Shown here piece by piece: positions 46,293-59,140 of a stretch of DNA of 64,000 nt. The DNA lies in contig JAVHKY010000026.1 of NCBI GenBank assembly GCA_035079385.1, positions 4,862,501-4,926,500 on the forward strand. The letters run 5' to 3'. How positions within the stretch are numbered: the first letter of the stretch is position 1; every line of letters starts with the position of its first letter. The position numbers were made by a program, and so were the translations under genes. Under the pieces are notes generated by a model that saw only the letters and a program-made list of their open reading frames with translations, did no database searches and was not told where the DNA came from. The DNA comes from Aspidiotus rigidus (taxonomy: Eukaryota > Arthropoda > Insecta > Hemiptera > Diaspididae).

Positions 46293-46647
46293 CAGTGGTC
46301 CGCAACCTGTGCGCCGCGAGCTTCCGACAAGGACGCCGCGAGCTTTTCACCGAGATGCAATATCACAAATAGAGCCGCACGATTCGACACTCTTCCTGGT
46401 ACAAGCGCAGCCGTCTCATTAATTTTATTTCTGTCTTGCCACTTTGCCCTCCTACCCAAATTATATCTATATTTGTATTTATTATTACTTAAATTGAATC
46501 GTATCACGGATTAATTTTGTCGCGGCAATGAAAAATTGGAAAAACGTGTTCCTATTTCATTGTTCTAACGTTGGGCGGAAAGGGGCGCCGCGAGAATTTC
46601 TCCGACTGTAAAAGGCGCCATGGGCTATAAAAGGTTGCGGACCACTG
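46293..46647. mobile_element. Non-autonomous hAT element with perfect target duplication
   Basis: Ends are CAGTGGTCCGCAACCT and AGGTTGCGGACCACTG, 16-bp perfect terminal inverted repeats of hAT type. They are flanked by identical 8-bp direct repeats CTCTAGCT at 46285-46292 and 46648-46655. GCGCCGCGAG occurs near both ends. The 355-bp element has no transposase frame, so it depends on a hAT transposase in trans. Confidence 0.93.
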
Positions 46648-46655
46648 CTCTAGCT

Positions 46656-49555
46656 GCTATTAAATCCTCTACTCGTACATAAACCGCAAACTTCATACAG
46701 GTGTCAATTTTCAATATGTCTTCCGCCACGACTCAGTAGGCTAGGTTTTAATTAAGTTAGATAAACATAGAGGGTACGTATAAATTGTTAGAAGGCGTTT
46801 GATATTCGATCATCTCTGTATGCCTGGGGACAGGTATTTAGCTACTTTATAATCCGCTCGGAAAGAGCAATATCCATAACCGCCGGACTGCTGGAAAATA
46901 TTTCCATTAATTTCGTACCCTAACTACGTACTCGAATGTCACCATATCCAGACTGAATTACGTCACGATGTTCGATGTCAGTAAAATGAAGTATCCTACG
47001 TACATTCTGTCAATGTAGATTAATTAAAAAGTTGAAATCGTTTCGTTCTTTCTTCTTCTTCTTTTCTTTTTTTTTTTTTTTGTCGATGGTACGCATGCGG
47101 TGGAAATATTTTCTATCGGGACATTTGTCCGACAAATGAAAGCCACACGAAACGAAAACGTTTTCCCACGCCAATCGCTTCTTTTTTTCTTTTAAATTTT
47201 CGAGCATCGCGAGCGCGCACGTACACACACATATACACGTTGAAACCAGTTCATTTTTTATTTCTCGGACAATCGAGTATACTGGTTTCAGCCAATATGT
47301 TTTCTCTGTCGCACCCAGTGTTTCGGAAATTTGGCGACAAATTTGATGGCTACCAGATATGGTTCCGAGAATAAACTAATTGTTATTGGCGAGTTTCGAG
47401 GGTCTATAGCCTTCGCCGAAGCTCAAAGGTAAAAATATAAACGTATGGTACGCGTACGTGTGAATGATCCAGCGTCTTAATTCTCGAGACCGATCGGGTA
47501 TATTTATGAGTCAGAAAAGACACACAAATAGTGAATGTAGATCGCGCTTAATCGATTTGTTTCCCGTGTTACGAACGAGTTGAAACGAGAAGAGAAAAAA
47601 ATCACCTATATTCTAATTTAGTACTTCAGTTTTGAGATTAGATTTTGAGTCAGTTTGAGGATTTACAACTCTTCTTCTCTCCGTGATTGGGACTCTTCGC
47701 TCACCGTGGGCAAAGGATACGATGACGTTCGCTTGGAGTGCAACGGGCCAAAAGTGTTGATATTAATAAGGACTTGAAAAGTAGTATCAATCATAAGTTT
47801 GGAACGATGTCCAGTCATTACATTAATCATACGTCCTAAATTCTCGTCCGTTTATCTCGTCTACAGTGTACCTTCTGTATTGAGACCGTTGTGCGCTTCA
47901 TTGTAGACTGGAATTTGTCATCGTGTAAGAGTATTCGAAAAGATCGAGGTGACCTGATAATAAAAACAGTTGACAGCACTTCCTATCCTAAACTAGAAAA
48001 TAATATTTACGTTCTATCCTCTTTCGTAAACGAATCGTACGTGAGATGATACACCGAGGCTAGTCTCGCATTAATATTTTTCTGCTCGCTAATTTATATT
48101 TTCCTGGAATACAATGTGCCTACTCATACTCGCGCAGTAATGCAGTGTGCAGCATCTCACGGTTCTGTATTCTAAATGGCGTAATCGCTTAATTTTGAAA
48201 AATCATTTTCCTTACAAGGCGAACGAAGCGTATCTCAATGGTACACACTATATTACCTTTTGTTTAACTTCGAGTGCTTAATAAATCGAATCAGCACGCA
48301 TATGGGGATCCAGTATAATCATCGCCACTTCTTAATTCGTGTTCTTACGGCGCCTACACGCGTAATTATATCCATAAATTTTCAGTATTGGGCCACACAC
48401 TGCTTATCGCGTTCGAAGATTTTTTTTATTAAAATGGATCTTTTTCGAGTGTACAGGTCTCTAATTTAGAGGGTAAAAAAACAAGTTTATTCTCGATAAC
48501 GTTAATGACATTCGGATGGAAGGACATTATAAACGTAAGTGTATCAAGTTTTTTCGCTTCATATTTGCCACTTTTGTTTGAAATCGCTTCAAAATGAAAG
48601 TGCAGAAACGGACAGAGATGATTGAAAATTTTGGATCGCAGAATGAAACGTGTCAATTTCAAAGATTTGTTGTAGGTACGTTGACTAAGTGTTCCTCACA
48701 ATTTTGTGATATGTCTTCCATAGATCCCTCCCCGAACAATTTTTCCAACTCTTGAATGAAGATTCAACTCAAAGCCCTCTGATATTTTCCAAAATGGTGT
48801 TTATCTTTGTTCGAAAATCCTCCATTATCGTACCATATAGATTAGATCTCCATATCTATCAAGCCTTATGTTACTGAGAAATATAAGCGGAGTGAGTCGG
48901 CCTCACGTACAGTTTATTGGTCATATATTAAACTAAAAAATACTGGCGGAAGGAAAGGAGGCGAACGAGTGAGCTCCTCAGTTGTTTAGCCCAACATATA
49001 CTCTTAAATATTATTATCAGCCTTTATTGATTATAAATAATACATGTTTACTTATATATACATGACCCTACTTTGGGCGAAGGCCTCCCTCAACCTCGAC
49101 CACTCTTGTCGGTAATAATTATGCAGTAAACTAGGGTAAAACGCAAAATATATTAGACCTGAATCAGGCTAAGCAATTATGATAAAAGGATAGGTGAACG
49201 AACTCAAGAGCCTAAAGGAGCAAGCTTATGAAATGCTACCCTACGTTTGTCTTAAGAAGACATGAGAGGTTGTTTTTCATGTCTTTTCAACTGTTCAAAA
49301 ATCTTTCTATGCTATGTTGTCAAACTTTTTTGAGGAGGAAAGGCAGGAAAAGACTTACGACCAAATTTTTCCTCAACGGGCTGCAAAATTCGAACAAAGA
49401 ACCTTTTTTTCTAGCGAAAAACTCAGTATAGCTTTGGTTCAGGGCACAGCCATCCCTCTTTCGAAACTAGGTCTCTTACAAGAAAAATATATATTTAGTA
49501 TCGACATTTTTCTGAGCTTCGGTCGGCTCTGGTGAATCATTAGAAGATGTATATG
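46656..49555. other. No recognisable gene
   Basis: Non-coding, with short unsupported frames. A polypyrimidine (TTC/T) run lies near 47050-47082. Confidence 0.45.
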
Positions 49556-52500
49556 AAACCCAGAAACAAATTCGTCGTCGGCTTCTTGAAAATCCACTAG
49601 TTCAAAACTAGACACAAATTTGTCATTATTTCGTTCCTTGGGAAATCTACAAGTCGAACCTCGGACACGAATTCGTCATTGGGTTCTTGAGTCGAGACCC
49701 AGACCCAAATTTGTCATTGGGTCCTTAGAAAATCTACAAGTCAAGAACCAGACACGCATTCGCCATTGGGTTTTTGAAAAATCGACTAGTCGAGACCCAG
49801 ATACAAATTCGCAATTGAGAACTTGGAAAATCTACAAGTCAAACTCCAGAAACGAATTCGTCATTGGGTTCTACATCCGCTAGTCCAAATCCAGACCAAA
49901 ATTTGTCATTGGGTCCTTGGCAAAATCTATACAAGTCGAAACCCAGATGCGAATTCGCCTTTGGGTCTTCGAAAAATCGACTAGTCGAGACCCAGACACG
50001 AATTCGCCTTTGGGTCCGTGAAAAATCTACAAGACGAACTCCAGAAACGAATTTGTCATTGGGATTTAAATCCGCTAGTCGAAACTCAGACCAAAATTTG
50101 TCATTGGGTCCTTGAAAAATCTACAGGTCGAGAACCAGACCCAAATTCGACATTGAGTTCTTGAAAAATCGACTAGTCAAGACCCAGACACGAATTCTCC
50201 TTCGGGTCCTTGAAAAATCTACAAGACGAACTCCAGATACGAATTGGTCCTTGGGTTCTTGAAAATCCGCAAGTTGAGACCAAGACGCAAATTCGTCATT
50301 GGGCCTTAAATCCACTAGTCGATACTCAGACCAAAATTTGTCATTGGCTCCTTGGAAAATCCACAGGTCGAAAACCAGACCCAAATTCGCCATTGGGTCA
50401 TTGAAAAATCGACTAGTCGAGACCACCCAAATTTAAATTCGTCTTTGGGTCCTTGAAAAATCTACGAGTCGAACTCCAGACATGAATTTGTCCATGGTTT
50501 CTTAAAAATCCGCAAGTCGAAACCCAGATGCGAGTTCGTCATTGGGGTTTAAATCCGCTAGTCGGAACCCAGACCAAAATTTATCATTTTGTCATTGGGT
50601 CCTTAGAAAATCTATACAAGTCGAAATCCAGATGCGAATTCGCCTTTGGGTTTTTGAAAAATCAACTAGTCGAGACCCGGACACAAATTTGCTTTTTGAT
50701 CGTTGAAAAATCTACGAGTCAAAGTCCAGAAACAAATTCGTCTTTGGGTTCTTGAACATCCACGAGTCGAAACCCTGACACGAATTCGCCATTGAGTACT
50801 GGAAAAATCTACAAGCCGAACTCCAGACACGAATTCGTCATTGGGTTCTAAATCCGCTAGTCGAAACTCAGACCAAGATTTGTCATTGGGTCCTTGGAGA
50901 ATCTACAAGTGGAGAACCAGACCCGAATTCGACATTGGGTCCTTGGAAAATCCACAGGTCGAGAACCAGGCCCAAATTCGCCATTGGGTCATTGAAAAAT
51001 CGACTAGTCGAGACCCAGATACAAAGTCATCTTGGGTCTTTGAAAAATCTAGGAGTCGAACTTCAGACATGAATTTGTCATTGGTTTCTTAAAAATCCAC
51101 AAGTCGAGACCCAGACGCGAATACGTTATTGGGTTTTAAATCCGCTAGTCGAAACCCAGACCAAAATTTGTCATTTTGTCGTTGCCGAAATCCAGATGCG
51201 AATTCGCCTTTGGGTTTTTGAAAAATAGACTAGTTGAGACCCAGATACAAACTTGCTTTCTGGTCGTTGAAAAATCTACGAGTCGAAGTCCAGAAACAAA
51301 TTCGTCTTTGGGTTCTTGAACATCCACGAGTCGAAACCCTGACCCGAATTCGCCATTGAGTACTTGAAAAATCTACAAGCCGAACTCCAGACACGAATTC
51401 GTTATTGGGTTCTTGAAAATCTGCAAGTCAAGACCTAGACGAGAATTCGTCATTGGGCTTTAAATCCGCTAGTCGAAACTCAGACCAAAATTTGTCATTG
51501 GGTCCTTGAAAGATCTACAGGTCGAGAACCAGACCCAAATTCGACATTGAGTTCTTGAAAAATCGACTAGTCAGGACCCAGACACGAATTCGCCTTCGGG
51601 TCCTTGAAAAATCTACAAGACGAACTTCAGATACGAATTGGTCCTTGGGTTCTTGAAAATCCACAAGTACAGACCAAGACGCAAATTCGTCATTGGGCCT
51701 TAAATCCGCTAGTCGAAATTCAGACCAAAATTTGTCATTGGGTCCTTGGAGAATCCACAGGTCGAAAACCAGACCCAAATTCGCCATTGGGTCATTGAAA
51801 AATCGACTAGTCGAACTCCAGACATGAATTTGTCCATGGTTTCTTAAAAATCCGCAAGTCGAGACCCAGACACGAATTCGTCATTGGGGTTTAAATCCGT
51901 TAGTCGGAACCCAGACCAAAATTTGTCGTTTTGTCATTGGGTCCTTAGAAAATCTATACAAGTCGAAATCCAGATGCGAATTCGCCTTTGGGTTTTTGAA
52001 AAATCGACTAGTCGAGACCCAGACACAAATTTGCTTTTTGATCGTTGAAAAATCTACGAGTCGAAGTCCAGAAACAAATTCGTCTTTGGGTTCTTGAACA
52101 TCCACGAGTCGGAACCCTGACACGAATTCGCCATTGAGTACTTGAAAAATCTACAAGCCGAACTCCAGACACGAATTCGTCATTGGGTTCTAAATCCGCT
52201 AGTCGAAACTCAGACCAAAATTTGTCATTGGGTCCTTGGAGAATCTACAAGTGGAGAACCAGATCCGAATTCGACATTGGATCCTTGAAAAATCGACTAG
52301 GCGAGACCCAGACACGAATTCGCCTTTGGGTCCTTGAAAAATCTACGAGTCGAACTCCAGACATGAATTTGTCCATGGTTTCTTGAAAATCCGCAAGTAA
52401 AGACCCAGACGCGAATTTGTCATTGGGTTTTAAATCCGCTAGTCGAAACTCAGACCAAAATTTGTCACTGGATCCTTGGAAAATCCACAAGTCGAGAACC

Positions 52501-53075
52501 AAACACGAATTTGCCATTGATTCTTTGAAAAATCGACAGGTCAAGACCCAGAAATGAATCCGTCATGGGGTTTTTGAAAATCTACGTGTCAAAACACCGA
52601 CCACAAATTTGTCCTTGAGGTCTCGAATATCCACGAGTCGAAACTCAGATACGAATTCGTGATTAGGCGTGTTAACACGCAGACTAGTATCAAGCTTTCT
52701 TTTTTCAGTAATTTTTGAAAATCTAAGAGTCAAAACTTGGACCCAAATTTGTCCTCGGAGTCTCAAATATCCACGCAAGTCGAATTTCAGACACAAATTC
52801 GCCATTGGGTTCTTGAAAATCCACTAGTCAAAATCCAGACACGAATTCGACTTTGCGTCCCTAAAAATCTATACAAGTCAAGATCCAATAATTCGGCATT
52901 GGGTCTCTGGAAAATCCACTGGTCTAAGCCCAAACACGTATTTGCCATTGGGTTCTTGAAGAGCCACAAGTCGAAACCCGAATACAAATTCGCCGTTGGA
53001 TCCTTGGAGAATCCACAAATCAAAACCGAGACACGAATTTGCCATTGGGTGCCTGGAAAATCCACAAGTCGAGAG
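49556..53075. repeat. Second satellite: about 48-bp units, 3.5 kb
   Basis: Units of the form TCGARACCCAGACACGAATT + CGTCATTGGGTCCTTGAAAA + ATCYAC repeat every 47-49 bp, about 70 units. A higher-order repeat of roughly 1.39 kb is visible: the block at about 50090-50430 recurs at about 51485-51800, and the 50530-50900 block recurs near 51890-52250. Units degrade toward the right end (after 52560). Open frames on both strands are by-products of the 16-residue periodicity. Confidence 0.95.
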
Positions 53076-53681
53076 CCATATACGGTTCTGCGAGATTACA
53101 ATGCTTTAGCAATCTTCAACTTTTTGGCTCATTGTGGTCAACATCGGCTACACTGGCCGGTCTACATTTGATAACATCAGCATGTTGACCTGTTTTGGAC
53201 GCTCGTTATTGTTTCCAAACTTCTGTGGGTGCTTGCATGTCGAAAATGAGAGTATGATTGCTTGTTTCAAAAGGGAATCTTGCGACCATTATTCTTCTTC
53301 GTCTTCTTGAACTTATTGGCTTACGCTAAACTGCTAACGCTAGGTGTAGAACCTCGAGTTCAGCGTCAATAACTCTTGATATAACTCCCAAAATAAGAAT
53401 GAGTTCCCATAAATACTTTCTGTTGTTTATCGGATAAACTTTACAGCATTTTCATTTCCAGCTAATCACAGAGACTTTCGACCAGTTCACTAACAGGCTC
53501 CATCGTGCGCTGATTTTGTATGTGATATCAAAATTTTCAGATTAACGGTATAAATTTCTAGAAAATCTAGAAATTACGAGCACTTTCATATTATGCTTTG
53601 GTATATTAATAAATTTTAATTCTAAAATGTGTAATAAATTCTCGACTAGAAGAGAAAAACGGAATACAAGTAAACGCGTTT

Positions 53682-53714
<33 letters not shown>

Positions 53715-55855
53715 TGGAAAAAACTTTACATATTTTCGTCTTCCCCGCACGACGCGTTTTATTTAACTTCGATGAAAATTTGATTATCGCATCTTGTTCG
53801 CGTAAGAAAGCGCGCCTTCCAAAAGAAGATTTATGTTCGTTCACCTTTTGTTTCGTAATCGTGGTGGATTCTTAACGTATTCAAATTTTACGAAACGAGA
53901 TAAATGAACTGTAAGATTTAATACGCGGTCCTTATTGTTTTAATTAAACATTCCAATTTTCGGGAATCACTTTGAAGTTGGTGCGTTATTCGCGGATGAG
54001 TAACTCGTCGGCTGTCTTACGATGTGAGCGAAAACGCGTAAATTCCGTCGACGAAGATGACTAATTCTTCGGATTTCTATCTCATCCTCGAACTATCAAA
54101 GGAAAATGACGCATATAGTAAAATATAACGTGACCATTAAAGCGTTTGAAGGAGGGGAAGAAACCAAGACTTCCGCTTCCAGCGAAAGAAATTTTAGTTC
54201 GCATGGCCCAAATATGTTTTAAATCGATTTTTACAAATATTACTCGTACAAGCATGATGAAGGGGTAGAAGTATTTTTTTCACGTTTTGAAGTACTTGCG
54301 ATAGATCGATGTGGTTGAATTTCAGATAAGATGGTGTTTCGAAAGTATTAAAAATAGCTAAGAATTGCCATCAACGAATTCCTTTTTTCTGAATTGAAGG
54401 CGCTCTGGACGCATTATGCGATACTACAATGAGGAATTGAAGGTTATTCAATAAAAGTACGTTCCGATAATGCTTGTTCGATGTATTTACAACGAGTGCA
54501 GTGGAAATATAATACTCGTATGTATGTAGTTGTAGGCCTACTTGAAAAAAATCTTACTCGCGTATTTTTCTGTGTGACCGATTGTGATAAATTCTGATAG
54601 ATTCAGATGAAAAATTCTCATAGCAAAAGTCGGTATTCTTCCAAACCTTTCTCCTCATAATATTGCTAGAAATGTTCATCAATGAAGGTTTTTACAAGTT
54701 CTTGAACTAGATAAGAGTCCTCCCTTCCTAGTATTGATACGATTTGTCGAGTTATGGCCAGATACACTGAAAGGAGGCATACTCAATGGATTACAACGAA
54801 AAGTAATTTACAATGACCACAGAACCTTTCTTTGAAACTACAATTTACCGGAGGGATAGCGGAGTTTTTTTCTTCACGTCTGACCTTCAAAGAGGTCTCC
54901 CGCTCCGTTAAAAACCTAAAAGTGGATCAACGATTGACTCGCTGGATCGGATAATTCATACTGGATCGCCTGAGTTTACTCGAATTTGAAAAAATTATAT
55001 TTTTTTGACTCTCTCTCGTCTCTTTTTTTGTAATCATGTGAACTGCCTTATTCGCTTTCATGATACTTTTCAAATTATGGTTATTCATTCTAAATAGAGA
55101 CTAAATTTCAAACAGTTTATTACGGATTCCAGACGATAGAGAATCGACTACAGAGAAAAATTTCAAGGTGGTGATAAAAATCGGTGCTCTTTTAGTATGT
55201 TTTCTTCCGTTTGTACAGAATTTTTCTGGCCTGAAAGTTACATAACTGTAAATTTATTTGTACATCTCATGAATATGAGGAAACAATTCAACTTATTGAA
55301 AAACCGAGGTCAGAATTTGAGAAACGCTCGTTGGGTGGAAAGGTTATTTATCAGAGTCGCTTTTCGTGATCCAAGTGATTATTTACATTTATTTGCGGGA
55401 AACCAGCTCTCAAGGAGGGGTACCTTCAGGAAACGTCCACCTCCTCGTCTGACCTCAGTCACGTCAAAAAAAATTCAAGCTCCGATACTCTGTAAAGAGC
55501 ACTCGAGAAAAGTTCGAGCTATGAACTTCCAAGGAGTAGGGAATTGAGGAATAGTGTAGATCTCTGAATCTGTGTAGAGGAAGAAAAAAATTTTAGAATC
55601 TTGATTTGTAAGCCTAGCTCTTCAACTATGACGAATAAACGTCGTTGGTTTATATATGAGCTCGACCTCCGGGAGTATATTGAGCTCAAACTCCGTTTGT
55701 TCAGACTTCAGGAAACGTCTGCGTCTGTTACCTGTGACGTTATTTTATTTATTTTACTCTATTTTGCAATGGCAGCGGGGAACCCGCAAGTTCTGTGCCC
55801 CGCGGCAAAGGAGGTACCTAAAATAAGAAGTTGAACACGAACGCTCTTGCGGAAC
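53076..55855. other. No recognisable gene
   Basis: Non-coding, with a poly-T run of about 26-27 at 53690-53716. A 116-codon plus-strand frame at 55197-55547 shows no recognisable motif. Confidence 0.45.
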
Positions 55856-56680
55856 TCTTCTTGAAATTTTTCCAAGCCCCCTCCCCCTCTCCCTATCATA
55901 TATAAAAAGGAAGTCAAAATTTCTTCAAGTCGTGTAACCTTAGGTCGGTGACGTCATCAATTTCGGACGCGGACGCGGAAATTTCCGAGGCTTGAAGTGA
56001 TCCTTCGTACCGTTCGTACTGAGGTATAAATAAGACGATACAGAATTTTGCAGCGATTTTCGATACTTTAACCGAACAATTTTTGAAGATGCGCCTCCTA
56101 TCATGTATACCTTGCGAATCAGCAATTATTAAATATAGCTTGAGGGTCAACATTTTTCAAACTGCAGGAACCTAATTTAAATTAGGTTAATAATATCACA
56201 AAATTTGGACGCAGCAGGACCTAAGTCGAAATTTTCCTCAGTTCTATTCGCGTCAACTCAGAAGTCAAATTCTTTTGCAGTCGAACTCCTATCATATGTA
56301 GCTCGAGAGTCGACCTTTTTTCAAGTTTCGTCCTGTTACATATAGACGAATGGAGATTTTCCTCAGTTCCCTTCTTGAGGGTCAGCATTAGTTCCAATCC
56401 TGTATACGACCCTTTCCTACCATGTGTAAGTCAGAAGTCAAAATTCTTTCAAGTCCCTTTTTTATCATATACAACTCGAGAGTGGAAATTTTTAATTTTG
56501 AAGTGTCCCTCCTATCATAAACAGTTCGAGAGTGGAAATTTTATCAAGTCCCCCTCCCATCATATATAGCTCGAGAGTCAAAATTATTCCAAGTCCCCTT
56601 CCTATCATCTATTCTATAGCTTCAGAGACGAAATTCTTCCCGAGAATTTTTCAAGCCCCCCCTCATATTATCATATAAAT
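55856..56680. repeat. Degenerate dispersed copies of the 45-bp repeat family
   Basis: TATCATATATAGCTCGAGAG-like units with CAAGTCCC joints are spaced irregularly, interspersed with TGACGTCA at 55949-55956. Much more diverged than at 41.6-42.6 kb. Confidence 0.7.
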
Positions 56681-56714
56681 AGAGCTCGGCGCTAAAAGAA
56701 ATTGTTTTCGGCAT

Positions 56715-57560
56715 CAAAATTAAAGAATTCGGCAATATTCGGCATTTAAAAAAAATACGTGAAAAATTGCCCATTTTTTAAATTTTACAAAAAATTTTTG
56801 TTGCGCATTACAATTAGGTGATGTTCTACAGTTCCCGTTTTTAAAACGACTTCGCCTTTTGTCGCTCAATATATTTTTTAATTCAGAAAAAGTGCGTTCC
56901 AAATCGACAAATGTGAGAGGAGCGTAGACGTAAGCGAACTGAGCACGACTGAATTGATAGAAACACTAGACACAAAAGAATTACTGTCATCATATGAGCG
57001 GGCCAAGTTCTTGTAATTGTGGAAAATCGCGACTCTTATTGAAAACATGTTCAAATATTGTTCTTAGAACATTGCCTTTGGAGCCAGGTATTTACTTGCA
57101 ATATACTGCGAACAGTTTCGATGTGCTGCACCTGCAGGCTCTATTAGTGACAACCCTCACTCTTCCAAGTTTTCTATGACCTGGGGGAGGAATGACATGT
57201 AAAATTGTATGAATGCGAGATCGGTAGGTAAAGTCGGCTTCTCAATAAGTAGCTTGATTTTTTCCATTTGTTTTGAATCTTGAGAAAGTTTGTTGATTAC
57301 CTCCTTGAATTTTTCGAACTTATTTGCAAAAAAGACTGTACCATTGACCCAGGTACCCCACCTCGTAATTACAACGTCAGCAGGTAGTTCGCATCGCATA
57401 ATTTTGTTGAATTTCTGTACACGGGCTGAACTCTCCAAGAATATTTTTACACCCTTTATGATGTTGCGCACAGAAGAGACAGTGATTTGAAAATTGTCAT
57501 TCAAAAACGACGGTTCATAGGCAAAATTCCGGCATTTTCGTCAATTTCGGCATTTATTCT
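56715..57560 (-). pseudogene. hAT-like transposase remnant
   Basis: Minus strand: AYEPSFLNDNFQITVSS, then PADVVITRWGTWVNGTVFFA (the T-R-W-x-T-W block of hAT transposases, near 57370), then KFKEVINKLSQ, all open from 57504 to 57157. A stop follows, then an eroded SLIEPAGAAHRNCSQYIASK. Near 56930-56860 comes VDLERTFSELKNILSDKRRS, the C-terminal dimerisation (ERxFS) motif. The gap between blocks is shorter than usual and frameshifted. It could be kin to the transposase that moved the two hAT-type elements here, though nothing in the sequence proves it. Confidence 0.7.
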
Positions 57561-57649
57561 CATTCCGGCAATTTTCGGCAAAATAAAAGTTTTTTCCCTG
57601 GTCCTCTTTGCTATAAATCGCGTCTATCTTTGATTAAAAAATTCCCACC

Positions 57650-58150
57650 CATTAAGGGAAAAAAGTGACAAATGCCAGCGAATCCGGGCTTCCCATATAA
57701 AGCTTGGAGACTGAAGTTTTTCTACGTCCCGAAAATGATGACGTAACTACTTGAACGCGTTGCAATTTCAAGGAAGCCGTCGTTTTTCTAAGTATCCCTC
57801 CTGTCATATATAGCTCAACAGAGGAAATTTTTCCAAGTCCCCCCCCCCTCCCCGTCATCACATATAGTTCAGAAGCTGAAACGTTTCTAAACTCATATCA
57901 TATATATCTGGAGACTCGAAATTTTTCCAAGTCCCCCACCTATCATATAAAGCTTAGGGGCTGGAATTTTTCTGAGTTCCGCCCTCCACCAATCAGTCCC
58001 CCTCCTATCATATCCAGCTTGAGAGAGGAAATTTTTCCAAGTCCGCCACCCTTATCATATATAGCTCAGAAGCTGAAACTTTTCTAACTCCCCCCACGTA
58101 TCATATAATGCTTAGGGGCTGAAATTTTTTTAAATCCCGAAAATAATGAG
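57650..58150. repeat. Dispersed copies of the 45-bp repeat family
   Basis: Units GAAATTTTTCCAAGTCCCCC with TATCATATATAGCTC recur irregularly (57790, 57830, 57920, 58010, 58060). They contain a poly-C run near 57839-57847. Confidence 0.7.
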
Positions 58151-58439
58151 GTTACAATTTGAATGCGCTCGCACTCGCTTTTGCGCTCGTTTTCTGTAAA
58201 TACTCCCTCAGCAAAAGTTTTAGCGGGGACCGCTAAAAAAGAAAAAAAAAACAAAGGAGGAGGAAGAGATCGCGCAGAAAGATTAGATATCCAAATATTT
58301 TACTTTATTGCTATGTGTTCCTATACTATTGCAGTATGTTGTGCAGGATCGTCAGTGCCTTCGAAATTTTACGAAAAAACTTGACCCTTGTATCGAAAAA
58401 AATACCAATGGTATTATCAATATCACTTAGACTTTGTAC

Positions 58440-59140
58440 TCTGTTAAGCGGGGCCATGTCTAGAATGAAAGTACAATGTTTTGGGGCAGCGAAAAGTTCG
58501 GCTTGGAGTATATAATTCTATTTTTGACGGTGAATTAAACCGTTTGCACAGGATGTCTTGAAGTAGCATAGTTGTGGCCGAGTCTTTTCTGACGTGTGAT
58601 ATTGTGATTTCATAACCAGCAACAAGCTCTCTATAAGTTAGTGACTCCTCGTAATAACCGAAATTTTTGTTGTTTAGGCCCGTATTTTAGGAAACGTTTT
58701 TGTATTTCATTCTAGATCCTTTTGACATTCCTTATGTTGGCGTAATCCCAAAAATATGGCATACGCAGGTTTTTTGTATACCTAAAAATTTTACCTAATT
58801 TCTATTGGCTTTAGGCTTGACCTTCTGTACCTGTTGACTGAAATTCTAGTCACTACTTAGCTGGACTCCCAAATCCCTGACTACTTCTGCCGAGTTTAGA
58901 GCCGCGTCATTGACCGAAATATTTTGTTCTTGATGGATTTTTCTGGTGGGTAGAAGTGATCGATATACATTTGTATACATTTAGAGGCAAATTATTCTCT
59001 TCGCTCCATCGGACAACAGAATTTAGGTCTTGCCTGCATAATTTCATATTCTCGGCCTAGAGCAAGCACTGAGAGTTCAAAGTAGCCTCATGTGTGTCAA
59101 CCATGTACAACATAAACACCGTAGCCTTGACTTAATTTAG
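58440..59140 (-). pseudogene. Non-LTR (Jockey/CR1-like) reverse transcriptase remnant
   Basis: Minus strand, from high to low: TVFMLYMVDTHEATLNSQ (where the [FY]xDD motif would be; catalytic Asp pair eroded), CRQDLNSVVRWSEENNLPLN with VYKCISIT (near 59040-58970), then in another frame NDAALNSAEVVRDLGVQLSS (near 58900). Further down come NEIQKRFLKYG and YYEESLTYRELVAGYE, followed by LLQDILCKRFNSPS (near 58560). The pattern D-L-x-x-V-x-W…N-x-L-x-L-N-x-x-K-C…V-R-D-L-G-V is diagnostic of LINE RTs. At least three frameshifts and several stops are present. It lies within 1.1 kb of the Wnt1 stop codon. Confidence 0.75.

Noticed and set aside
49620..53171. Several open frames of 60-144 codons on both strands
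   Set aside because: They follow the ~48-bp satellite periodicity and start or stop at unit variants; no domain is present.
55197..55547. 116-codon plus-strand frame
   Set aside because: No recognisable domain, no splice or codon-bias support; treated as chance.
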